Source: Methanobacteriota archaeon | GTDB lineage: Archaea; Halobacteriota; Bog-38; Methanoflorentales; Methanoflorentaceae | Length of the DNA stretch: 13,744 nucleotides | Assembly: GCA_003170935.1 (NCBI GenBank) | Contig: PMYA01000070.1 | Location: 11,653 to 25,396 of the forward strand | Direction: 5' to 3' | Shown: positions 6,525 through 13,600 of the stretch, in pieces | Layout: each line of letters starts with the position of its first letter | How positions within the stretch are numbered: the stretch's first letter is position 1 | Translations under genes and position numbers: made by a program | The notes under the pieces: generated by a model | Databases searched by the model: none | What the model was told of the DNA's origin: nothing | Seen by the model: only the letters and a program-made list of their open reading frames with translations

Positions 6525-7865
6525 ATGGAGATAGAAGTTAACGCAATTGGCGGCTATGAAGAAGTCGGGCGCAATATGACTGCCATTCGGGTGAAAAAAG
6601 ACATCGTAGTCATAGATATGGGGCTCAGGCTCGACAGGATTGCCATTCACGAAGATGCAGAAATAGAAAAGATGCATCCTATTGACTTAATCAAGATGGG
6701 AGCGATACCAAATGACGCACCGCTGAGTAAATCCAAGAGGGCTGTAAAGGCGATAGTCTGCACGCACGGACACCTTGATCATATAGGTGCAGTTCCAAAG
6801 CTCGCACACAGATATGACGCCCCAATAATCGCAACACCATTTACCGCAGAACTGATTGCACAACAGATCCAGGCCGAGAAGAAGTTCGGCGTCGAGAATC
6901 CCCTTTATACGCTTGAAGCGGGACAAGTTTACCAAATAACTCCCGATATCGCAGTTGAATTCGTAAGAGCGACACACAGCATACCCGATCCAGTATTTGC
7001 CGTGGTACATACGCCGGCCGGCGCCCTCGTCTATGCGAACGACTTCAAGCTCGATCGAACTCCTGTGATTGGCAAACCCCCAGACTTCAATCGCCTTAAA
7101 AGTCTGGGAAAAGAGGGAGTGCTCGCTTTGATAGTAGAGAGCACTCGAGTCAAGGAGGTCGGCAAAACCCCGTCAGAACAGATTGCCAAAGACCTAGTTC
7201 GCGACGTGCTGCTTGGAACGGAAGACGAAGACAAAGGGGTGCTTGTCACGACGTTTTCGTCACATATCGCCCGCGTAAAGACAATCTTCGAAGCGGCTCA
7301 AGAGATGGACCGACGACCACTAATCCTCGGCCGCTCTATGGAGCGATATCTGGGAACAGCTGAAAGGATGGGATATGTAGAGCTTCCAAATGACATTGGT
7401 GTGTACGGAAACAGGAGATCGGTAGACAAAATACTGAAAAGAGTGATGCAGGACGGCAAAGACAAATACCTTCCGATAATCACAGGTCATCAAGGAGAAC
7501 CCGAAGCTATGCTCACGAGGGTCGCACGAGAGCTGACGCCCTATCAAGTGACGCCTGGCGACAAGGTCGTGTTTTCTGCTGACGTGATCCCCAACCCCAT
7601 CAATGCAGGCAACCGATATTCGCTCGAAACAAAGCTAAAAATGCGCGGTGCGCGGCTTTATACCAACGTCCACGTCTCAGGACACGCTGCACGCGAAGAC
7701 CACTGGGAAATGATCAAGATGCTCAAACCAAGCCACATTTTTCCAACACATGGAGATCTGACGATGACGAGCTCCTATGTAGAACTGGCAGAAGAAGCGG
7801 GTTATAGCCTTCGGGACAATATTCACCTTTTAAGAAACGGCCAGAACATTTCTATAAAACCTTAG
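6525..7865 (+). CDS. rnj: Ribonuclease J, archaeal type
   Basis: A 446-residue metallo-beta-lactamase/beta-CASP ribonuclease. Archaeal RNase J acts mainly as a 5'-to-3' exonuclease in RNA decay and processing. Visible motifs are CTHGHLDHIGA (79-89; HxHxDH, zinc ligands), RATHSIPD (148-155, H151), VYANDFKLD (169-177, D173), the beta-CASP part around TGHQGEP (320-326), VHVSGHAAREDH (382-393, H387) and the final FPTHGD (406-411). It lacks the long C-terminal domain of bacterial RNase J, as is usual in archaea. ATG 6525 has AAGGAGAT at about 6510-6517 as ribosome binding site. Its place among lipid-precursor genes is conserved in euryarchaea. Confidence 0.95.
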   Translation: MEIEVNAIGGYEEVGRNMTAIRVKKDIVVIDMGLRLDRIAIHEDAEIEKMHPIDLIKMGAIPNDAPLSKSKRAVKAIVCTHGHLDHIGAVPKLAHRYDAPIIATPFTAELIAQQIQAEKKFGVENPLYTLEAGQVYQITPDIAVEFVRATHSIPDPVFAVVHTPAGALVYANDFKLDRTPVIGKPPDFNRLKSLGKEGVLALIVESTRVKEVGKTPSEQIAKDLVRDVLLGTEDEDKGVLVTTFSSHIARVKTIFEAAQEMDRRPLILGRSMERYLGTAERMGYVELPNDIGVYGNRRSVDKILKRVMQDGKDKYLPIITGHQGEPEAMLTRVARELTPYQVTPGDKVVFSADVIPNPINAGNRYSLETKLKMRGARLYTNVHVSGHAAREDHWEMIKMLKPSHIFPTHGDLTMTSSYVELAEEAGYSLRDNIHLLRNGQNISIKP

Positions 7866-7891
7866 AAGCTAAGAGGAAACCACCCCTAGAG

Positions 7892-7898
7892 CTTATAT
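7892..7898 (+). promoter_or_regulatory. Possible TATA box ahead of the prenyl diphosphate synthase gene
   Basis: CTTATAT lies in the 72-nt gap between RNase J and the prenyltransferase, close to the archaeal TATA form. An initiation point about 25 nt downstream would fall near 7920 and leave a short leader containing the GGAGGTG ribosome binding site. The BRE position is not convincing. Confidence 0.28.
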
Positions 7899-7937
7899 CG
7901 TGAGCGAAATCGCAGCGCTTTCATGGAGGTGCCAATA

Positions 7938-8906
7938 ATGAACAATTTGAGTCACGACTTAGATAAAAGGAAGAATATAATCAGCAATGCGCTAAATGAC
8001 TATGTCCCGGTAGTCTTTCCCGAAGAATTGTACAAAGCTGCCCGGCACCTCATTGAAGCAGGCGGGAAAAGGCTGCGGCCTTCAGTTTTGCTAATGGCTG
8101 CCCAAACGGTGGACCCGAAAATCGCTATAGACACGATAATTCCCGCCGCGGTCTCCGTGGAGCTCATCCACAATTTTACTTTAATTCATGACGATATTAT
8201 GGATGCTGATGAGACGAGACGTTCGATTGAGACCGTTCACACCAAGTGGGGTATTTCAGAAGGCATCTTAGCAGGCGACACACTCTACGCTAAAGCCTTC
8301 GAAGTGCTTTCTTACACAAAAAAAGAACCAGACAAGGTAACAAAATGTCTTCGGCTACTCGCCAAGGCATGTTTACACATCTGCGAAGGACAATGGCTAG
8401 ACATCAAGTTCGAGAATAATCGGGACGTATCGGAGGCAGACTACCTAGATATGGTTCAAAAAAAGACCGCGGTCCTTTATGCAGCTAGTCTTGCCATGGG
8501 GGGTATACTCGGAGGCGGCACTGAGGATGAAGTGCACGCCCTTTGGGAATTTGGTATTGCTACGGGTATTAGTTTTCAGATCCGCGATGACGTGCTCGAC
8601 TTAATTACGCCATATGAAGTGCTCGGAAAAGACAGAGCAAGCGACCTCACAGAAGGTAAGATGACGCTCATTATGATACACGGGCTTAAGCATGGAATAA
8701 AGCTTGACCCATCTAAACTTACGACAGAAAATGAAATCGATGAAGCGATTGAAGCTTTGCAGAATGCTGGATCGATCGAGTATGCCATGGAAAAAGCGCG
8801 GGAGCTTCTATTAGTCGGCAAGTCGCGACTCTCTGTTATAGCCGACTCAGAGGCAAAAGATGATTTACTTGCACTCGCGGACCATATGATCTCCAGAGTA
8901 CATTGA
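7938..8906 (+). CDS. idsA: Geranylgeranyl diphosphate synthase-type prenyltransferase
   Basis: A 322-residue trans-prenyl diphosphate synthase that condenses IPP onto allylic diphosphates to make the C15/C20 precursors of archaeal ether lipids. Motifs are GGKRLRPS (42-49), the first aspartate-rich motif in LIHDDIMDADETRR (82-95, DDIMD at 85-89), GDTLYAKAFE (113-122), and the second in FQIRDDVLD (213-221). The DDxxD form of the first motif fits short-chain archaeal enzymes, but exact chain length cannot be read with certainty. The frame is open from ATG 7923, but ATG 7938 is preferred: GGAGGTG at 7925-7931 is correctly spaced for it and would lie inside the coding part otherwise. Confidence 0.93.
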   Translation: MNNLSHDLDKRKNIISNALNDYVPVVFPEELYKAARHLIEAGGKRLRPSVLLMAAQTVDPKIAIDTIIPAAVSVELIHNFTLIHDDIMDADETRRSIETVHTKWGISEGILAGDTLYAKAFEVLSYTKKEPDKVTKCLRLLAKACLHICEGQWLDIKFENNRDVSEADYLDMVQKKTAVLYAASLAMGGILGGGTEDEVHALWEFGIATGISFQIRDDVLDLITPYEVLGKDRASDLTEGKMTLIMIHGLKHGIKLDPSKLTTENEIDEAIEALQNAGSIEYAMEKARELLLVGKSRLSVIADSEAKDDLLALADHMISRVH

Positions 8907-8929
8907 TCGTAATCAGTCGAGGCGATCGA

Positions 8930-10618
8930 GTGGATTCTCAGGTTTTAAGAGCAGAGATCAAGAAACGAGCCCTCCAAAATGCGATTCGACACGGAGGCAA
9001 TGCAGACCGACGTGCCGTCATATCAAAGCTTATGGGCGATTATCCCGAACTTAGACAGCAAGCTTCAGCAATATCAAGCTCAATGGACTACGTCATAGCT
9101 GAGGTCAACACCCTGACGCTCGATAAACAGAGAGAATTGCTCGAAGAAATAGCCCCAGAACTGCTATGTCACGAAAGACAGCAGCAAGGCAAGAAGACCC
9201 ATCTCCCGGAGCTGCCGCACTCCGAACGCGTGATTATGCGATTTGCACCTAATCCTAACGGGCCCGCGACTCTCGGTAGCGCACGCGGAATTGTTGTTAA
9301 TTCTGAATACGCTAGAAGGTACGACGGTACATTTATTTTGCGTTTTGACGATACAGACCCTCAAACGAAGCGGCCAATGCTTGAAGCATACGCGTGGTAC
9401 CTCGAGGATTGTGAATGGCTTGGTGCGACCCCAAACGTCGTGGTTAACGCTTCCGACCAAATGGAGTTGTATTACCATTACGCCGAAAAACTCATCGTAA
9501 TGGGGGCTGCCTATGTTTGCACTTGCTCACAACAGCACTTTAAGACGCTTAAAGAAGCAGGGTTAGCGTGCCCTGATCGCGATAATGCACCTAAACTGAG
9601 TATGACGCGTTGGAAACAAATGCTCGACGGACATTTTAGCGAAAAAGAAGCTGTTTTAAGAATTAAAACTGATATAACTCATAAAAATCCTGCTTTGCGA
9701 GACTGGATAGGCTTCCGAATTGTCGATCTGACGCACCCCAGAGGACTGAAATTTCGCGTGTGGCCGCTGCTTGATTTCGAATCGGCCATTGAAGACCACG
9801 CGCTAGGGGTTACGCATATAATTAGAGGAAAAGATTTGCATGATAGTGAAAAAAGACAGAAGTTCCTTTACGACCATCTAGGGTGGGATTACCCGTTTAC
9901 CTTGCACTGGGGAAGGATTAGTGTACACGAATTCGGCAAGTTCTCAACAAGTGCGCTGAAAAAGCAGATAAGCGAGGGACTTTACACCGGATGGGATGAT
10001 CCTAGACTACCCACACTAAGGGCTTTGCGGCGGCGAGGTTTTACTCCAGAAGCGATCAAGCGCTTTATTGTGAAGCTTGGCGTTAACGAATCGGATATTA
10101 GCGTGAGCCTAGAGAACCTCTACGCTGAGAATAGAAAAATCGTGGACCCCGTTGCTCATAGATATTTCTTCGTCGATCATCCGGTTCTGATGCACATAAC
10201 CGGAAGCTCCCCCACCGTAGCCCATGCCCCGATGCACCCATCAAATCCTAATGTGTACAGAGAGATTCCCGTCGAAGCTGATGTTTGCATAAGTCCAAAA
10301 GACAAAACATTTTCTATAGGCGATTTGGTGCGATTGAAGGACCTTTATAACGTTCGAATTGTGAGCAAAGAGCCTCTAGAAGCAGAATACGCTAGCCAAG
10401 AAATAGTAAAAGGCACGAAAATAATCCACTGGGCCCCACCTGACGGGCCTCTGGTTCAGGTACTCACGCCGAGTGGAATCGATTTAGGAGTTGGCGAAGC
10501 TGGCATTGAAAATGAACTAGACAACGTGGTGCAATTTGAACGGTACGGATTTGTTAGAGTTGATAAGGTGGAACGAGAGGGATTGACAAAAATAACGTGC
10601 TACTTTACCCATCGGTAG
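8930..10618 (+). CDS. gltX: Glutamyl-tRNA synthetase, archaeal type
   Basis: A 562-residue class I synthetase that charges tRNA-Glu, of the archaeal/eukaryotic (GlnRS-like) branch. An archaeal N-terminal helical domain (RALQNAIRHGG, then EEIAPELL) precedes the Rossmann fold. The class I signature reads RFAPNPNGPATLGSARG (about 104-120), with TLGS (114-117) where many family members have HIGH. The KMSKS-equivalent is FGKFSTSALKK (about 335-345). FRVWPLLDFESAIEDHALGV and HIIRGKDLHDSEKRQ are standard. YVCTCSQ and LACP supply three cysteines in the insertion. An anticodon-binding barrel domain follows. The frame is open from TTG 8903, overlapping the previous stop, but GTG 8930 is preferred because it has GAGGCGA at 8919-8925 and gives a family-like N terminus. 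Confidence 0.94.
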   Translation: MDSQVLRAEIKKRALQNAIRHGGNADRRAVISKLMGDYPELRQQASAISSSMDYVIAEVNTLTLDKQRELLEEIAPELLCHERQQQGKKTHLPELPHSERVIMRFAPNPNGPATLGSARGIVVNSEYARRYDGTFILRFDDTDPQTKRPMLEAYAWYLEDCEWLGATPNVVVNASDQMELYYHYAEKLIVMGAAYVCTCSQQHFKTLKEAGLACPDRDNAPKLSMTRWKQMLDGHFSEKEAVLRIKTDITHKNPALRDWIGFRIVDLTHPRGLKFRVWPLLDFESAIEDHALGVTHIIRGKDLHDSEKRQKFLYDHLGWDYPFTLHWGRISVHEFGKFSTSALKKQISEGLYTGWDDPRLPTLRALRRRGFTPEAIKRFIVKLGVNESDISVSLENLYAENRKIVDPVAHRYFFVDHPVLMHITGSSPTVAHAPMHPSNPNVYREIPVEADVCISPKDKTFSIGDLVRLKDLYNVRIVSKEPLEAEYASQEIVKGTKIIHWAPPDGPLVQVLTPSGIDLGVGEAGIENELDNVVQFERYGFVRVDKVEREGLTKITCYFTHR

Positions 10619-10661
10619 ATCTTAGGGTTATTTCATCTCTAAATTGTGAACGAGTGCCGCG
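10619..10661. other. Convergent intergenic spacer
   Basis: Forty-three bases separate the ends of gltX (+) and the DUF2070 gene (-). Both transcripts must end here or overlap. There is no clear stem-loop and only short T-containing stretches such as TTATTTC, so no terminator is called. Confidence 0.6.
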
Positions 10662-12452
10662 CTAAGAATTGAACAGAACAAGTAACAACGAGATAGCTAC
10701 TGACGCAATAATCACGGAGATCGCCAAGGCACCGCCCATTGCCATTATAGCATTTACCGTACTTGCGAGCTGTGCCGTCTTTTGCGAACCAAAAACAAAT
10801 ACACCTGTAGCTTGTTGGGTGTTCATCCCAAAAGAAACCGGCTCTAGATCCCCCTCTGCCTCGTTAACAAGCTCTACAATCGTCTTCAACAGAATGTCGT
10901 TGTCGGATCTGAACCCCAACCAGTTCGCACCACCAAAGGAATTCACGACGTGGTTGTCAGTGGTCATGATTTCCGCTTCATCGACTTTCAAAGCGCTGAC
11001 TACCGTTTCCCGCAAATTTGGCACCATATTGTTAGCATCCGCTAAGATGTACGCTGTTCGCTGTCCTGCGGCGTCAACCAAAGCAACCTGAATTCCGAGA
11101 TCACCCATACCCTCGTCTCGTCCGAAAATAGGCCCCCTACTAGCTATTCCAAGCTTAATATCAGTTTCAAGGGGTTCTGATAGCATCAGTCGTGACGAGG
11201 CTTCCTGAATCGCGTCAATCAGATCGAATGATCTCTTCGTGCCTGCCCATACGGATGACGCATAAGGAGTTGTGCAGTTGTGCGCATCAATCAACGCAGA
11301 AAATCGCACACCCTGCGTTCTCGCTTCAGCACTAGCCACTAGACCAAGCCCAAATTCAATATCCTCTGTAGATTCGGGCGACAAAGTCGATACAAACAGG
11401 ATTGAGGTGCCGAATCTTTGAGCGAGAAGTTTTACATCACCTTTCTTTACTCTAATTGATTTTGATGCGTCTGTGCCATATTGGGTGTTTTCGAGTGCAC
11501 GTGCTGCAGCTTCAACTATTTTCACTGACTCTTTTGCTGATACTAAATTAAAATCATGCGTCGCGGTTCCGTGGGGAACCAAAACCTTTCCTCCATCGAG
11601 ATTCTCTACTATCCTCACGGGCAGATTTCCGCCGCCAAGCTCGCCGATTGGGCCTGGATGTACGGCTGGGATAACAAAAGTGGCTTTAAGCTGTTCTTTG
11701 GACCTAAAGGAGAGGGTAGTGACGGGAACTGTCACAGATTCGCCTATCTTTTTAAAGAAGTCCTCCATCCCAGGAGCGCCGTCAATTGTTTGCGCAATGT
11801 AACCGCGAATGAAATCTAAGCCGCTAACGCCGAACGACTTTCTTAAAGGTGCATCGATGTACCGTATGAATACTAGCGTCCCCACCGTGAAAATGATGCT
11901 TATTATGACTAAATTCACGAGGTAGCCCGTCACCCCGAATAACGGCAAGAAAATAGCCCCAAATATAGTTTGAAGTGAAGCAGGGCCTATATTTCGGGCA
12001 GCACCCTTCATCGTTGTGGCCATCAGCACTAAAAGCCTGAAAGCAAAAACGACGGCTAATGACATGACGTAGGCTGAAAACGTTAGTTGCCAACCTGTAA
12101 CGAACGAAATCACCGCACCGATGATACAAAAAATGCTAATAATTATGGCTCCAAGAACCGCCAACAAAGCGGAACGATTGATGGTCATAGTTCCTTGCAA
12201 CAGCCGAACAAACGGATGTGTGAAAGCCGCGGCTAGCACTGCTGGGATACCGATAAGGACCAAGCCAGCGAGAAGATTTTCTCTTAACCCAAAATTAAAG
12301 ACGCCCGCACCGACAACAAGAGACAACGCAAGTGTAAAAGGGACCGTGTTTTTCCATCGCGGCGCTGTAAAGACATATTTCATCAGTCCAGCGGTCCGCT
12401 CTTCCATCCCCTTTACGACCTTCTCCTTCGGGCCAAACACGCTAAATTTCAT
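10662..12452 (-). CDS. DUF2070 family membrane protein
   Basis: A 596-residue protein matching the archaea-specific DUF2070 family; the function is unknown. The N-terminal third is membrane-embedded, with hydrophobic segments near residues 36-55, 60-77, 95-118, 125-145 and one or two within 165-200. A large polar domain (about 205-560) follows, then a C-terminal hydrophobic anchor (about 565-595). The polar domain has conserved-looking histidine and acidic motifs: AVHPGPIGELGGGNLP (263-278), PHGTATHDFNL (293-303), LIDAHN (387-392), DANN (472-475) and TDNH (498-501). These look like metal ligands, but that is inference. ATG 12452 is chosen; the frame is open to TTG 12479. The start lies within the last codons of dph6, so the genes are coupled. 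Confidence 0.88.
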   Translation of the reverse strand: MKFSVFGPKEKVVKGMEERTAGLMKYVFTAPRWKNTVPFTLALSLVVGAGVFNFGLRENLLAGLVLIGIPAVLAAAFTHPFVRLLQGTMTINRSALLAVLGAIIISIFCIIGAVISFVTGWQLTFSAYVMSLAVVFAFRLLVLMATTMKGAARNIGPASLQTIFGAIFLPLFGVTGYLVNLVIISIIFTVGTLVFIRYIDAPLRKSFGVSGLDFIRGYIAQTIDGAPGMEDFFKKIGESVTVPVTTLSFRSKEQLKATFVIPAVHPGPIGELGGGNLPVRIVENLDGGKVLVPHGTATHDFNLVSAKESVKIVEAAARALENTQYGTDASKSIRVKKGDVKLLAQRFGTSILFVSTLSPESTEDIEFGLGLVASAEARTQGVRFSALIDAHNCTTPYASSVWAGTKRSFDLIDAIQEASSRLMLSEPLETDIKLGIASRGPIFGRDEGMGDLGIQVALVDAAGQRTAYILADANNMVPNLRETVVSALKVDEAEIMTTDNHVVNSFGGANWLGFRSDNDILLKTIVELVNEAEGDLEPVSFGMNTQQATGVFVFGSQKTAQLASTVNAIMAMGGALAISVIIASVAISLLLVLFNS

Positions 12453-13131
12453 CCATCCGCCCCGCTCTTTTTTCTTCAAGCCCTAGCTTACTGATCTCGA
12501 TATACCCTCTGCACTGTCCGTCAAACCACTTCTTTTCATAACTGATTATCTTGATGCGTTTATGAAAGATTGGGGCATCGAGGACGAGCGTTTCGTACTC
12601 CCCCCCCTCCCCCATAATATGCACTCCGTATCTTCCATGTAAAACAGATAAATCGTCAACTGCTTCTTTATCGATTGTCCGAGCTAGCCACGATTCATCC
12701 ATTCCATACGCCGCGACCTGAACGATTATAACGTGCATTAAGCGGGCCATTGCTCGCAGCAGACGTTCACTACCTTTGTTCCAAAGGGGCGCATACAAGC
12801 CTAATTGCAGCTCGTCGCAGAGCGTTTTTAATCGACTCATCTGGTAGTTTGATGCTATCGTACCCGCTACAACCCCGTCAACTTCGAGATCCTGCAGTAA
12901 GCTTTTCAGTACGACCAACTCGTCCTCGTGAGAAGAAGATATTCCAGAGGTTAATGGGATGCCGAGAGCCTGTGAAATCAAAGGCGTGACATGTGCACAC
13001 GGTGCGTGATACATAAACGAGTCTTCCACAGGGCGAACGTTAACCAATTGCACAACTTCGTGTTCATACGAAGCGCACGTTAATGCGCAGATTGAGTCCT
13101 TGCCCCCCGAAATTAAAGCAGCTAAACGCAT
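12442..13131 (-). CDS. dph6: Diphthine-ammonia ligase (Dph6 family)
   Basis: A 229-residue ATP-pyrophosphatase of the Dph6 family, which performs the last step of diphthamide synthesis on elongation factor 2: ATP-dependent amidation of diphthine. The N-terminal PP-loop is LISGGKDSICAL (6-17), and the family signature GEGGEYETLVLDAP lies at 174-187. GVVAGTIASNYQMSR (86-100) and LYAPLWNKG (112-120) also fit. Only the ligase core is present, without the C-terminal RidA-like repeats of eukaryotic Dph6, as is usual in archaea. A GGAG 5 nt before ATG 13131 serves as ribosome binding site. The signature is encoded by G-rich codons that form C8-T-C5 on the + strand. The 3' end overlaps the DUF2070 gene. 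Confidence 0.92.
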   Translation of the reverse strand: MRLAALISGGKDSICALTCASYEHEVVQLVNVRPVEDSFMYHAPCAHVTPLISQALGIPLTSGISSSHEDELVVLKSLLQDLEVDGVVAGTIASNYQMSRLKTLCDELQLGLYAPLWNKGSERLLRAMARLMHVIIVQVAAYGMDESWLARTIDKEAVDDLSVLHGRYGVHIMGEGGEYETLVLDAPIFHKRIKIISYEKKWFDGQCRGYIEISKLGLEEKRAGRMDEI

Positions 13132-13164
13132 ACAGTCTCCGCGTTCAATTGGAACAGAGAGGGC

Positions 13165-13509
13165 TTAATCTTCTTTAAGAACAACGTCAATTGCTTTAAG
13201 CGGCACATCTACCAAAGCTTTGCCTATTACTGACTTTGCAATTTTTGCTGCGTGGGACTCGTTTTCGGCATTCAATATTTTGATTTCGAGTATCAATCCA
13301 ACGAGAGCGGTCTTAGCCACCAAATAAGCACTGTCTAATGTTTCCCCGCACGCGGGACAAGATGTCGACCCAACGGCGACTTCAACCTTGCTTAACTTTG
13401 GGTTTAAACGCTTACCGGTCTCCGCTATCGCTATACCTATAGCATCATCTACCGATTTGACGTCTTTTACAAGCCATGCTGCCTCGAGCGTGACATAATA
13501 GTTCGGCAT
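13165..13509 (-). CDS. DUF555/UPF0212 family protein
   Basis: A 114-residue protein of the archaeal DUF555 (UPF0212) family, function unknown. It opens [20 protein letters not shown], has a CPACGE motif (residues 51-56) after a strand ending in VEVAVGSTS, then the conserved [20 protein letters not shown] near the C terminus. The single CPxCG pair may bind zinc together with a second subunit or may be redox active; this is inference. AGGAG lies 6 nt before ATG 13509. A 33-nt gap separates it from dph6 downstream, so they are likely in one transcript. Family identity is from motif recognition. Confidence 0.87.
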   Translation of the reverse strand: MPNYYVTLEAAWLVKDVKSVDDAIGIAIAETGKRLNPKLSKVEVAVGSTSCPACGETLDSAYLVAKTALVGLILEIKILNAENESHAAKIAKSVIGKALVDVPLKAIDVVLKED

Positions 13510-13540
13510 GCATTCTCCTAAGCCTGCACAGTTAATTAAT

Positions 13541-13573
13541 ATTCTTATAGCGCGATTCTTCCGAAAACGCTAT
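13541..13573 (-). promoter_or_regulatory. Candidate promoter with inverted repeat ahead of DUF555 gene
   Basis: Read on the minus strand, CTATAAGAAT (13550-13541) lies about 32-41 nt before the DUF555 start codon and is followed by AT-rich ATTAATTAA, a plausible archaeal TATA region. It overlaps one arm of the inverted repeat ATAGCG (13547-13552) and CGCTAT (13568-13573), with 15 nt between the arms. This could be an operator covering the promoter, a small hairpin, or chance. Confidence 0.3.
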
Positions 13574-13600
13574 CGCTTGTTCGATCGAAGGGCTGCCGTT

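Noticed and set aside
7923..7937. Earlier ATG for the prenyl diphosphate synthase
   Set aside because: It would place the GGAGGTG ribosome binding site inside the gene; ATG 7938 is spaced correctly from it.
8903..8929. TTG start for GluRS overlapping the previous stop
   Set aside because: The nine extra residues do not resemble the family start, and GTG 8930 has its own GAGGCGA motif. The overlap start is still possible.
12453..12479. TTG start for DUF2070 nine codons upstream
   Set aside because: The extra residues are fully inside dph6 and rich in lysine and arginine with no family support; ATG 12452 is the simpler start.
12121..12486. Plus-strand open frame of 121 codons opposite the DUF2070 start
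   Set aside because: It is antisense to a strongly supported membrane protein gene, has no ribosome binding site and no recognisable family.
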